Below are positions 44,647-55,776 of a stretch of DNA of 64,000 nt, piece by piece. The stretch lies in NCBI GenBank assembly GCA_951799425.1, contig OX637409.1:13550960-13614959 (forward strand), read 5' to 3'. The notes under the pieces were generated by a model. That model saw only the letters and a list, made by a program, of their open reading frames with translations. It had not been told where the DNA came from and did no database searches. Position 1 is the first letter of the stretch; each line of letters opens with the position of its first letter. Source of the DNA: Ilex aquifolium (Eukaryota; Streptophyta; Magnoliopsida; Aquifoliales; Aquifoliaceae). The position numbers were made by a program, and so were the translations under genes.

Positions 44647-46634
44647 TGTAACACCCCAAAACACACCCTGGACGGCATTACATTCCCAAAACTATTTACA
44701 TAATGAGAACACTAAGATAATCCATCAATAAGAAAATTTTTCCATTCATCATCCATAGAATTTACAATATCATCCCAAAAGAATAAGCCAAGCTATGACA
44801 ATTACATTCCAAAAGAATTATACTTAAACTTAGCAGCGGAATAAACAGAATACTAGACGATACATGATCTCAAAATAAATTCTCTAGTCTAGTGCAAAAG
44901 AAGCTGTATCTCTATATGTCCACCTCGGGATCTAGATTTCCCTCGAATGGGGCCTCCCAATACCCCTGCTCGTCAACTCCGAGGTTCTCCTCTAGCACCG
45001 TATCTGAAAAATGTAATTTGTAGGGGGTGAGCACTAAGCTCCGTAGCAACATTCCTCCCAAACTCGAACAAGGTTTATAAAAACATATAAAATGGCCGGT
45101 CTCATTTTACAAATAACATACATAATCTTTGGAGTAAAACAGGGACATTTTAAAATGGATCTCAAGTTTAAGTAGCAACAGTAATTTACATAAACAGTAA
45201 AAGAAACCAAGATCCAATACATATCCATTTTCCAAAATATAAACCATTTTCCCACAAGACCTTGTGGAATCCCATACTCCCACAAGTCCTTGTAGGAAAA
45301 CATTTTCCACAATAATACAACAATCCATCAATATGTACATGTATCTCAAACATGATGTAAGGCAAACCTCATGAATCGACACATTGAGTAATATCTAACC
45401 CACACACACCCACACAAATCTTATCAAAGATATCCATCCTTTAGGAAGGGCGTATACCATACCAATGGCAGTGACGTATCCAACCCAATTTCACAATTTA
45501 CAAGAATATCTTAAAAATCCCCAATTTAAGCATGTGACATTTTCAATAACCAACAAAGAAAATGAAAGAGATCACAACAATATCATTTTATTACTCAACA
45601 CAAAACACTATGATTTTAAAATCAAGAATAAAGGAAGAGTTCAAGAGGAAAACCCATCACTCTTGAAAACTAGGGTTTTTTTTTCAAACAAAAGAGGGAT
45701 TTCATGGGTATACAACCCTAACTTTGTGTAAAACATGTAATCTTTGTCAAAAATCCTAAGAGAGGATGATTACATAGCATATATATACCATTGATAGTCA
45801 AAACATACATATATAAATACCCTAACCTCAATGTAAGAGAAAGAGAAGAAATCTCCTACCTTGGTGTTCTTGAAAATCTAGGGTTTGATCCTTGAATCAC
45901 CATTTAACCTTGTGTTTCTTTCTCCTCCTTTATCTCCTCCTAGGGTTCTAATATGTTTAGGGTGAGAGTGGAATATAAGAATGGGGTAAAATGTAGTGGA
46001 AATGGGTGTTTTAAATGGTCAAATCCCGACTTTTACTGTTCGGCGAGCGTCAGAGAAAGAGTACCGGTACGGTATGGTACCGGTACGGTTAAGCCACTGG
46101 TTCGGGCGTACCGGTACTGTGTACCGGTACACTTCAGCTGCTTCGACTTCCAGGACAGTTTTGACCCATTTAGAGGTCGAATTGGAAAATGTTCGTGAGA
46201 TACACTTTTGTAGCCCTAGATGTCTACTATCTACTGTCCCAATTTCAGATCAATTGGACTTAAGGATAAAAAGTTATGACCAAAATACTAGAAGGTGTCC
46301 CAACTCCTTTTTACCCAAATTTTCTCTAAGTGTGTTTTCACTCCGGAATACTTCCTAACATCCAATACACCTCATATTACCTCTCCCAAGGTTGTTCGAC
46401 CTTCCGGATTCAATGGACACCTTATTTTGACCTAAAAATATTTAGAAACTTCCATAATATCTCTTCTCAAGTTTACACACCTTCGAAACTTAAACTTTCC
46501 AATCCATTCCTAAGCCAACCAAATCCATCACAAACCTCTCCAACACATATTTCTACACATATCCATATTTTTTACCACAATTATTTATTATATATCTATA
46601 TACATATAGAAAAGAAAAATTACGGGGTGTTACA
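44647..46634 (-). mobile_element. Solo LTR I, chromovirus-like, inserted in integrase of D
   Basis: 1988 bp, TGTAACACCCC...CGGGGTGTTACA, target duplication GTTTT (44642-44646, 46635-46639). Same orientation and internal order as H: palindrome cluster at about 46061-46131 and cassette at 46201-46280. No coding region. Confidence 0.9.
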
Positions 46635-47424
46635 GTTTTTCATCCCCAAACGGACAGTCAGTCGGAGAGGACCATCCAGACTTTCGAGGACACGCTACGG
46701 GCATGCGTCCTAGATCTCAAGGGTAGCTGGGAAGAGCACCTACCCTTAGTGGAGTTCGCCTATAACAATAATTATCAGGCGAGCATACAGATGACACCAT
46801 ATGAGGCACTATATAGGAGGTCTTATCGTTCTCCGGTTTGTTGGACAGAGGTAGGAGAGAGACCCTCTACAGGTCCGAAATTGGTTAGAGACACCTCGGA
46901 GAAAGTGGACTTGATACGAAAACGACTTCTCACGGCTCAGAGCCAACAGAAGAGCTACGCCGACAGACGGCGGCGACCTATAGATTTTGAGGTGGGAGAT
47001 CATGTCTTCTTGAAGGTGATGCCTAAAAGAGGAGTGGTCAGGTTCGGCAAGCGGGGAAAGCTGTCGCCGAGGTATATCGGGCCCTTCGAAGTACTTGAGA
47101 GGGTTGGTACAGTTGCTTACCGATTGGCGTTACCGTCAAATCTATCGGGTGTTCACACGGTATTCCATATCTCCATGCTCCGGAAATACACCCCAGATCC
47201 GACTCATATGGTGGATTAGGGCGAGCTTGTTGTTGATGCGGATGGGACCTTCGAGGAGGGACCGGTGCGTATCATGGATAGCCGGGATCAGGTTTTGCGA
47301 GGCAAGACCGTGATGCTAGTGAAGGTGTTGTGGCAGCACCGAGGAGCGGAGGAGGCGAGATGGGAGCGCGAGGACACTATCAGTACCAATTATCCTTTTT
47401 TATTCGAGGATGGAGGTACATTTT
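46635..47424 (+). pseudogene. pol: D integrase core C-terminal part and chromodomain, decayed
   Basis: Continues from 44646: [15 protein letters not shown] (catalytic Glu), [51 protein letters not shown], then MLRKYTPDPTHMVD and TAG at 47217-47219 where C has Trp. The chromodomain ([13 protein letters not shown]...LWQHRG) follows in the same frame to about 47424. Confidence 0.9.
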
Positions 47425-47500
47425 TGTAGTTATGAGGATGATATACTTGTCCCATATGCATGTGGTTGAATGTGCATGTATGTGTGAATTTCGGGGACGA

Positions 47501-47522
47501 AATTCTTTTTAGGTGGGAAGAA
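47501..47522 (+). other. Polypurine tract of element D
   Basis: TTTTTAGGTGGGAAGAA precedes the LTR start TGTAAAACCC at 47523. Confidence 0.75.
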
Positions 47523-49735
47523 TGTAAAACCCGGGTAAATTTGAACTTTTTATGAAAAAGGGTAAAACGATAATTTATCACTATAATGCGGACTTAAAAT
47601 ACATATTTCTCTAGAGCTCGGATGATGCAACGGACTTCACCATTGGATTCGTATCGCGAAACCGAGTTGCCCAAAAAATTTTTGACGACTTCCGAGATAG
47701 TCAGATTTTTCACATTTTACGAGACAACAGGGTGTCGAGTGACCTCACAAACGTCCCCAAAATAAAAATTTATAAAATTTCCTTATAATTGAAGGAAAGT
47801 TTAAATAAAAATAATTTGAACTTAAACTGGGATGAAATTAATCGTTTCGGGACGAAAACGGACCCGGACAAGGAGGGCGTGTGGCGCGACGTGCACCAAG
47901 CATCAAGGGCTATAAATATCGGTAAAAATCTGATTTTTTGGAAGAAATATCTTCTAAAATTAGTGTGTAAACGTGTGAGGGAGAGAGGAGAGGAAAAGGA
48001 GAAGAAAAACATAAATTTCAAGGCTTTTCTCGACGATTCACGGAGTTCTGCCAGTTGGAATTCTTTGAGCCAAGAGTTAAAGTCGATCATATCGACGATG
48101 GCTATGCAACCATATCAAGAACGAAGGATTTCACCGAAGATCCAAAGAAGAGATTTTGGGAAATCAAGAGTTTAGAGTTGTGGTTGGTGTTCTTGAAGGT
48201 TCTACCCTTCATTTTATGCTTCAAGAGGTAGGGTTCCCTCCTACTTTGGTTTATTTCCATCCTATGGTGTCCATAGGAAATGGTTGGGTGTATATAATGA
48301 CCTATGACTTGCCTATGGTTATGGAAAAGAGGAAATGGGTATAGAAATGGCTTGAACCAATTTCTAACTTGGGTTTGATGCATGGAAGTTACTTGTGTAA
48401 TTTCTTGGAATTTGGTATTGGTAGGCATGCTATGTGTTTATATCGTGCCTTTGTGAATAAGGTGTGTTATTGACTTAGATTATGTAATAACATCCTTATG
48501 TTTGGTTGTTAAGAATAAAATGTTGATATATGTTCATTGATATATTGTCATTGTGATGGATAAAGGTAATTATATGCACATGATATAATTGGCCTTGGTA
48601 TATTGATATACGGTTAAATTACTCATTTGGCATTCATTGCATCTTGAGCATGATATTGGTATCACATTTATGGGTATAAGACATGAGTGTAGTTGTGGGT
48701 GCATGGTTGATCAAACACCATCCTTGGTGTTTGATAAGTGGACTCGGGAAGGTTGGATCGAAGATCTGGCTGAGTTGCATGGTTGCATGAAAAACTTGTG
48801 TCGGGTATAGCAAGAAAGGCTAGATTCTCCTTTGGGTGCAAGACCCGGCTACTTGGTTCATACACTCCCCTGAGGTGAAATTCCGGAAAAGTGTAATGGT
48901 ATACGGAACCGGCGGTGTGATACCAAAATCCGTTGCCCAACAAAGACACAAGATTTTGTTTATAAAAATACTCATTTGATTTGTAACATCCAACAATGAT
49001 TTGGTTTTATAAACACATGACTTTTATTTCAAACAATCATTGGATGTATTTCATCAATGACAAACGTATTACACACGTGCATTGCATTGTGTTGTGGGAG
49101 TCGGTGAAGACTCGGGGTAAAGTGCATGAGTGAGTATCATCTCATATCATGACATGACATGGTAGAATTCCAATCTTGAATTACATGTTCTTGTTTGGAA
49201 TGGATAATGGTTGTTGATTGTTGCATGTGCACATTTCATATGCATCTAGGTTGGGGAGTAGCCTCTGTAGGAGATACTCTATTGAGTGTAACTCACCTTA
49301 TACGGGAAAACATTTCCGGTGCAGGGTACGCACCGGTAGAAGGGTCTCACTTGGGGCCTCAAGGATGAAGAAAAGCCGACTTGTGGCTTTTAATTCACAT
49401 TTTTTAAAACTATTGTGAAAAAAACTATGCTTTTGTAAAACACTCGCTAAATTAGTTTTTGAGCATGTAATGTATGTAAAAGAATTGTAATCGAACTGAT
49501 ATGAACTATTTTTAACGTAACCTTGCATGTATTAGATGAGTTTGGATAAATGGACCCAGTGTGATCAATGTTTACTCATAAATGGACCCGGTGTGGTTAA
49601 TATTGTATATTAGACCTCGGATGGGTTATGTGAGTGTATGTGGCACAGGTTGTGTTTTGGGTAGAGCTCCCCGTACAAAGGAGACTCTGTCCGAATTTTG
49701 TTAAATTAAGGAACCCTGGTTTTTGGGGTGTCACA
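47523..49735 (+). repeat. D 3' LTR (mosaic)
   Basis: 2213 bp, TGTAAAACCCGGG...GGTGTCACA. The first about 1.9 kb aligns with the B and C LTRs (GAGCTCGGATGA; GACTCGGG; TACGGAACCGGCGG). The last 200 bp instead matches F and E (TGGACCCGGTGTGG; CACAGGTTGTGTTTTGGG; AAAGGAGACTCTG). TATA-like CTATAAATAT near 47908. It has no palindrome array. Confidence 0.88.
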
Positions 49736-50127
49736 AATTCGTTCTCTTGATTTTTTATTACAGTAATACCATACTTTTTAGGGACTACTTGTGTAGGACT
49801 AACTCATTTACTATCAGATATAGGGTAGATAATATTAGCATCTAATAATTTAAGTACTTCAGCACAGACTACCTCTTTCAAGTGTGGATTCAATCTTCTT
49901 TGCATTTGACGAGATGGTTTAGCATCTTCTTCTAAATAGATACAATGAGTACATAGAAGTGGACTTATACCTTTTATATCTGCTATTGTCCATCCAATAA
50001 CAGTTTGGTGATCTTTGAAAAATTTTGTCAAGTCTTTTTCTTGAATTTCAGATAATTTTGATGATATTATCACTGGATATATTTCATCTTCCCCCCAAAA
50101 GACATATTTTTGGTTATATGGAAGAGG
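49736..50127 (-). pseudogene. pol: J reverse transcriptase start and linker, cut by element D
   Basis: Minus frame with SSKLSEIQEKDLTKFF, GWTIADIKGISPLL and RQMQRRLNPHLKEVV. It has a TGA at 49804-49806 where A has Trp, and D interrupts it at 49736 in the RT N-terminus. The other part of J pol lies left of D, outside the window. Confidence 0.88.
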
Positions 50128-51114
50128 TTATAATTCTGGTTTAAAAACTTTGACGTTAGATTCTTCAGATTTAGGTGAATTCCTCGTTGATATATCTTTA
50201 GATTCAGTATCAGGTATAGATTCTAATGCATATGACTCTTTTTGCATAAAAACATTTTCAAATAAACTTTGAGTTAACAACTCAACACAATTTACTTCAT
50301 GCACTTCATCTTCTTCTCTAGGTTGTTTTGCAATGTTAAAAACATTTAATTCCAAGGTCATGTTTCCAAATGAAAGTTTCGTGACTCCATTCTTACAATT
50401 AATCAATGCATTTGATGTGACTAGGAATGGTCGACCCAAAATGACAGTTATGTATGCAGATGCATGAAAAATTGGTTGCGTGTCTAAAACAATAAAATCT
50501 GCTGGGAAATAGAATTGATCAACTTGGACAATAACATCCTCTAGAATTCCTCGTCGAGTTTTTATAGATCTGTTTGCTAATTGTAATGTAACATTCATAG
50601 GTTTTAACTCACTTAATCCTAATTGTGTATATACCGAATATGACATTAAATTACAACTGGCTCCAAGATCTAGCAGAGCTTGTTCAATTCGGAAATTTTC
50701 AATGATACATGAGATTGTAGGACTAACTAGATCTTTGTATCTAAGAAGAGTGTTATGCTGCATTATAGTACTAAATTGTTCAGTTAGAAATAACTTTTTT
50801 GGCACATTTGTTTTTCTTTTTATGGTGCAAAGATCTTTCAAAAACTTGGCGTAAGCTGGAACTCGTTTTATTGCATCTAACAAAGGAATGTTAATTTTTA
50901 CTTGTTTAAAGAGCTCAAGAATTTTAATTTGATCTTTTTCAGATGAGGACTTCTTAATCCTTTGAGGAAAAGGTAAAGAAATAGGACATGGATGATCTTC
51001 TTTATTTTGTATTTTTTGTTGTTTTTCGGCTGAAGGTTCAAGTTCAAGTGGTTCATTTACAGGAATTGACTTACGTATTTTTTTTTGAAATTTTAGGTTT
51101 AATGGTCTTATCAA
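50128..51114 (-). pseudogene. pro: J gag C-terminus and protease
   Basis: A 328-codon frame. The Lys/Pro-rich gag tail (KIRKSIPVNEPLELEP) comes first, then LELFKQVKINIPLLDAIKR, then protease with the catalytic block ALLDLGASCNLMSYSVY, VDQFYFPADFIVLDTQP and ILGRPFLVTSNALINC, then an acidic linker. In this copy the protease is not interrupted. It is separated from upstream gag by a frameshift near 51100 and from RT by a stop at 50128-50130. Confidence 0.88.
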
Positions 51115-52570
51115 TCACTTTACCACTTCTCAGTGTTGTGATTGCTTGTACTTGACTTGGGGAAGGTTCAGAGGACACAATATTAGCTTGACTCTGTGGA
51201 GGTTTAGGCTGAGATGAAAATTTTCCCTTTTCTGACGTACTCAAGGACTGGGTCAACTTAGCTAAATGACTCTTGATGTCTTCAATACTTTGTGAAGTTT
51301 GAGCTTTGAACTCATTAAATGATTGAGTTGTTTGAGTATTAAAATTAATTTGACTCTGAATAAATTAATTCATAGTATCTTCTAGAGTCCTTCTATCTGG
51401 AGATTGATATTGTTGTTGATTTTGTGGCTGTGGTGGACCTTGTGTTTGATTTGTAGGTTGTGTATTTTTTCAACTGAAATTTGGATGATTTCTCCATCCT
51501 GGATTGTAGGTATCAGAATATTGATTTGGATAAGGCTTAGTATAAGTTGGAATAGCATTAGATTGTTCAATCAAAACTTCTTTAAATGCGGATATAGTTG
51601 GACATCTCCTGCAGGATGTCCTGACAATGCACAAATTTCACATATTTGGTCAGTAGAAGAAACAACAAATACTTGCTTAATTTTTTTCATCTCTAAGACT
51701 TCTAGTTTTCGAGATAAATTAGCCATTTTAGCTCTTAAATCATCATCTTCTTTTAATACATATTTTCCTTTTTCAGATGTAGACGACTTAGTTTCAACAA
51801 TATTTGAAGAAGTTGAGTCCCATATTTGGGAACTCTCAGAAATAGTATCAAAAAATTGAAATGCTTCTTCAGGATTTTTACTCATAAATTCCCCTTGGGC
51901 CATCATTTCAACAAATTGTCGCATTGCAGATGGAAGAGCATCATAAAAGAAACCGACTAAAGTCCAATTTTCAAATGCATGATGTGGACAAGCTTGGAGA
52001 ATATCTTTAAATCTTTCCCAACATTGATAAAAAAAAAAATTTCTCTTCTTTTACAGAAAAATTCATTATTTGACGTCTTAATGCATTTGTATGATGCACA
52101 AGAAATTATTTTTTGAAAAACTCAGCTTGTAAAGCTTGCCAGCTTGTGATAGAATTAGCTCATAAAAAATTAAGCCATAGTTTAGCTTTATATTTCAAAG
52201 AGAAAGGAAAAAGTTTTAATCGAGTCATTTTGGAATTATCTTGCAGAGTTCCACATACTTCTTCAAATTATTTCATATAAACAGAGGGGTTTTCAGTTTC
52301 CAAACCATGGAACTATGGTAATAACTGTATTGTCCCTGGCTTAATATTAATATTCGGAGCGTCTGTTGGAAAAGCAAAACATTACAGGACATTAGTTCGT
52401 GTGGGATGTAAATATTCTCTTAACTGTCAGACATTTTGAACTACTTCTTGCTCTTGCTCCCTAGGTACGTTTTGAGTCATACTTAATTCAAATGATGCTT
52501 GTGTAGATGAAGGTGATTAAGACGAAGGAGATGACTGATTTACAGAACCTACTGATGAATGAACAGACAT
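51071..52570 (-). pseudogene. gag: J gag, heavily broken
   Basis: The start ATG is complementary to 52568-52570. The same order as A gag can be followed: Ser-rich N-terminus, gag domain, coiled-coil (LRAKMANLSRKLEVLEMKKI), knuckle region, Gln-rich part. It is split by several stops and frameshifts; the clearest open pieces are 51571-51924, 51382-51570 and 51071-51256. A run of A near 52030 carries an insertion. Oldest-looking gag in the window. Confidence 0.85.
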
Positions 52571-52682
52571 AAACTATTAAAAGTAAACAAACAAACTATA
52601 AACATATAATACAAGTAACCAACTTCCTTATTATATTTAATTTCAAATTACCGTAACTCCCCTGCAACGGCGTCAAAAAACT
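52571..52682 (-). other. J leader with decayed tRNA-Asp primer binding site
   Basis: The region 52657-52675 matches the tRNA-Asp primer site with two substitutions (TGACGCCGTTGCAGGGGAG on the minus strand). The LTR begins at 52683. Confidence 0.8.
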
Positions 52683-53164
52683 TGATTCGACTTGTTTTAT
52701 ATCATACACTCAAGTATAAGTGGTCAAATTATAGTTTTCTCGGTTTAAGTCCAAGATCGATCCCACGAAGAGTTTTAATAATTGGAATTTAAAATAAAAA
52801 TAGTAAAGTTGTTGTTAATGCGGCGGAACATAAGATAGCTTGTGGTGTGAGTTTAGATTGATAACTAGTCTAAGTAAATAAAGTGCGTAAGTAAATTGGT
52901 GAAAGACAATAATATGAAAGGTACCCTTCAGTTTAAGGATCCCATATGCTTTATATAGGTTGAGTACTAAAAATGTCACCTTACAACAATTAACTTCCCT
53001 GTCACTTGGAAAGTCAACCGGTAGGTTTGATGTATATGAAACCAGAACACAGCAACTTCTTAGGTTAAATGGTGGTATATGTAACAATTGACTAATTCAA
53101 GTAAACCAGAAGGACAAGCCATTCAAGAGGAATACTGAAATTATTCAATTGTCAGGATTATATT

Positions 53165-53407
53165 ATGTATCAGTTAAACAACCTTAGTGAACCAGAAGGT
53201 CAAGCCATTCAAGTGGATCACTTAGGTTATTCATCTGACAACTTTATGTATGAGTTAAACAACTCTAGTGAACCAAAAGGTCAAGCCATTCAAGCGGATC
53301 ACTTAGGTTATTCATCTGACAACTTTATGTATCAGTTAAACAACCCTAGTGAACCAAAAGGTCAAGCCATTCAAGTGGATCAACTAGGTTATTTATCTGA
53401 AAATTTT
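53165..53407 (+). repeat. 81-bp tandem repeat in the J LTR
   Basis: Three copies starting 53165, 53246 and 53327, each reading ATGTAT(C/G)AGTTAAACAAC. Because 81 is a multiple of three, they give a plus-strand frame of 103 codons with 27-residue repeats. It lies antisense in an LTR, so it is not a gene. Confidence 0.88.
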
Positions 53408-53630
53408 GTGTACCATGCAACAGTAAAACATCCTCAGTGCAGCAGAAGGTTAAACCATTCAGTTGGAGCACCGTAGATATTCAACCGGCAGGTTGATGAT
53501 TCATAGATGACATAATTCTAGGGTACGTAGTAACACCCAATTACGTAGATCACTGTATCATGCATGAAGTTCATGATAATATATAGTATAGTAGAGCATA
53601 TTATAACTATAACCATCCATCAATTAAGGG

Positions 53631-53633
<3 letters not shown>

Positions 53634-53668
<35 letters not shown>
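53634..53668. repeat. TA microsatellite
   Basis: About 17 TA steps in the J LTR, at the position of the short TATATA runs in the A LTR. Confidence 0.9.
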
Positions 53669-53671
<3 letters not shown>

Positions 53672-53869
53672 TATAGTATAATTAAACATCGGCATTTCCT
53701 TAACTTAACCAATACTATACATATGTTTACCCCTCACTGAAGGGTATAAGTAAACTACTCACACTCCAAGACGTGCGGGTAATTTCTATTACAAAAGTAA
53801 ATATAATACAGACACTGACACTTCTTTCGTGAGGAATAGTTGAAATACAACCACCCTTAATATTTGACT

Positions 53870-55757
53870 TGATCCGAAATGTGTACACCCAAGTGCAGGC
53901 AGTCAAACTGTAGTAATAATCCGGTTTGAGTCCGGAGTCAAATCCACAGGGAACTCTTGTTGGTATTTTTGAGATAAGCAGTGGTGGAGACCTATTGATT
54001 GTAACCCTTGAGATTTGTGTGAGGTGTGAGATTTCCTGGACAGAATATAAGATTCTTTCCAAGAGAATTTTCTAAACAAAATATGAGATAAGCTCTAATG
54101 TAAAAGAGTCACTCTTTAGTTCAAGGATCTGGACATGTAGTTAATTATCCGGTTTATTATATTTGTGCTTGATAACTCAATTAACCCCCATGTCAATAGT
54201 AGGTTAATCGGAAGATAAATGTGGATTATGAGAATTAAGAACATGATTCCGATGTCTTTCTAGAAGTTTACAAGAATTGTATGTGCCGAGACTTAACCCG
54301 TCTACAAACAAGCAAGTGTTTCTACAAGACATCCAATCATGACATTAATGTTTCATTTCCATTCTTTAATTTAAGCACAATAATGGTGAAGATTGAAGGG
54401 TAGTCATGAAGATCTAGTCGGGGTACTTCCCTTGAACCAACGAGTCTTTCTATACAAGAGTTATCTATGTTATAGAAAGAACTCTTGGTTATACAAAGTA
54501 CTTTAGCTTTGCTAGATGCAATCAATCATTCAATAAGCATGGGGAATATAAAGCATTAAGCATAATCGAAATTGCACAATTATAACATCCGGATAATTTA
54601 TACATGCCCTTCTCCTCTTACAAAAGAGTGAATGAGAAACTACTCACTCTTCATGGCTTTGGTAAAGATAGAAAAGTGAGTGATGCTCATTCCTCCAAGT
54701 AGAGGGTTCACAAACCAATTCACAATAAACAAGGAGCCGATCTTCGACAAAGAATGAGTGAATCACGTTCCACCCTTCACGGCTTTGGCGAAGCTCTAGA
54801 AAAGTGGAAGAGTTTCACTCCTCTAAGGGAAGCAAGAAGCTCAAGCAATGGAAGTGAATGAAACACAAATTAAAGGTAGAAGAAAGATAGTTACTTTTGG
54901 AGGGTGATCCACAACCAAAGGTAAGCTATCTCCCTCTATGCATGTAAGTGAAAGTATAAGCGTAAAACTACTTTTATAACAAGCTAATAGATGTTGGACT
55001 AATGCCAAACCAATCTCTAGAACAACTAGTTCATACAAGGAAATATAAGATTACTCTACAACAATATTGGTGGGAGTCTAAGCCTCCATCAACCTCTCTA
55101 CCAAGGCCCCCAAAGCTCTCCAACAATGGGAGTATTTATAGGCAAGGAGGAGGAGACAAGAGGGGGTGAAAGAATAGTGTATGCCGCCCAAGTCCAAGTG
55201 AAAGCCAACTACTCTGCAGCCAGTCTGTGGAGAACGTTCGAACGTGAGTTGGCGTTCGAACGTTGCCTCTGTTTTTGCTTTATGGGCGTTCGAACGTTTC
55301 TTCTGTCTTTGCATTATGGGCGTTCGAACGCCAGATGTGGTCTGACCTTCTCACTCATGTGGCCTGTGGTGTTCTGTGAAGTTCATTTCCTCACTCTATG
55401 CAGTAGTCTGGTCCTCAATCAACTCAAGTGGACGTTCGAATGTGAGTTGGCGTTCGAACGTGGTACTCAAGTGCCTCAGAGTCTTCTTTCTTGGCTGCAA
55501 CACGCCTTCTCTCAGTAATCAGGTCTACTCACAGTTCAAGTGGACGTTCGAACGTGGGTTGGCGTTCGAACGTTCTTGCAGTGCTCCAAGCTTCTCCAAT
55601 TTTGTTCCCTAATGTGCTAGTGTTACATTCAAGTGTGATACTAGTTGTTCTTGAGTCCTTGTTCATTTTAGGACCTGAAATGACATCACTTAAACTCCAT
55701 CAAAGTACAATTAGTCTAAAAAAGGCATAGTAAAATGCTAATTTTAAGTACTAATCA
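53870..55757 (-). repeat. K 3' LTR
   Basis: 1888 bp, TGATCCG...TAATCA. The start aligns weakly with the A LTR (ACACCCAAGT; GGTTTGAGTCC; ATCCACAGGGA), so it is a diverged Athila-type LTR. TATA box TATAAATAC on the minus strand at 55132-55140. Paired CGTTCGAACG palindromes at 55235-55572. Confidence 0.87.
55235..55572 (-). repeat. Paired CGTTCGAACG palindromes in the K LTR
   Basis: Three pairs whose members start exactly 18 nt apart: 55235/55253, 55433/55451 (first member CGTTCGAATG) and 55545/55563, each pair with the spacer GT(G)(A/G)GTTGG. Single sites lie near 55287 and 55321. Confidence 0.9.
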
Positions 55758-55776
55758 CAGGTCCCAACCTAAATAT
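55758..55776 (-). other. Polypurine tract of element K
   Basis: On the minus strand TTTAGGTTGGGACCTG abuts the LTR start TGATTAG. It is less pure than the A tract. Confidence 0.6.

Larger units (their letters stand above)
38626..49735 (+). mobile_element. Element D, 3' half of a Tekay/Del-type chromovirus, nested in element J
   Basis: D pol pieces at 38626-40118, 44107-44646 and 46635-47424, and the 3' LTR at 47523-49735. Cut by A (left), G and I. Its gag and 5' LTR should lie to the left of the tandem Athila array, outside the window. The right end GGTGTCACA abuts minus-strand RT of J; AATTC (49736-49740) would be the target duplication. Confidence 0.9.
49736..53869 (-). mobile_element. Element J, 5' half of an Athila-type element
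   Basis: From the junction with D to the junction with K: RT start, protease, gag, leader, primer site and a truncated 5' LTR. The remaining pol and 3' LTR are expected left of the window (beyond D); the rest of its 5' LTR is expected right of K. Confidence 0.87.
52683..53869 (-). repeat. J 5' LTR, truncated by insertion of K
   Basis: 1187 bp starting TGATTCGACTTG. It aligns with the A LTR through AAGTATAAGTGGTCAAATT and the landmarks at A 1190-2240, then stops at the K terminus. Three 81-bp tandem copies lie at 53165-53407, and an AT microsatellite at 53634-53668. The TGACT at 53865-53869 would be the K target duplication. Confidence 0.85.

Noticed and set aside
53165..53476. 103-codon frame with 27-residue repeats
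   Set aside because: Product of three 81-bp tandem repeats in the J LTR; antisense to the element.
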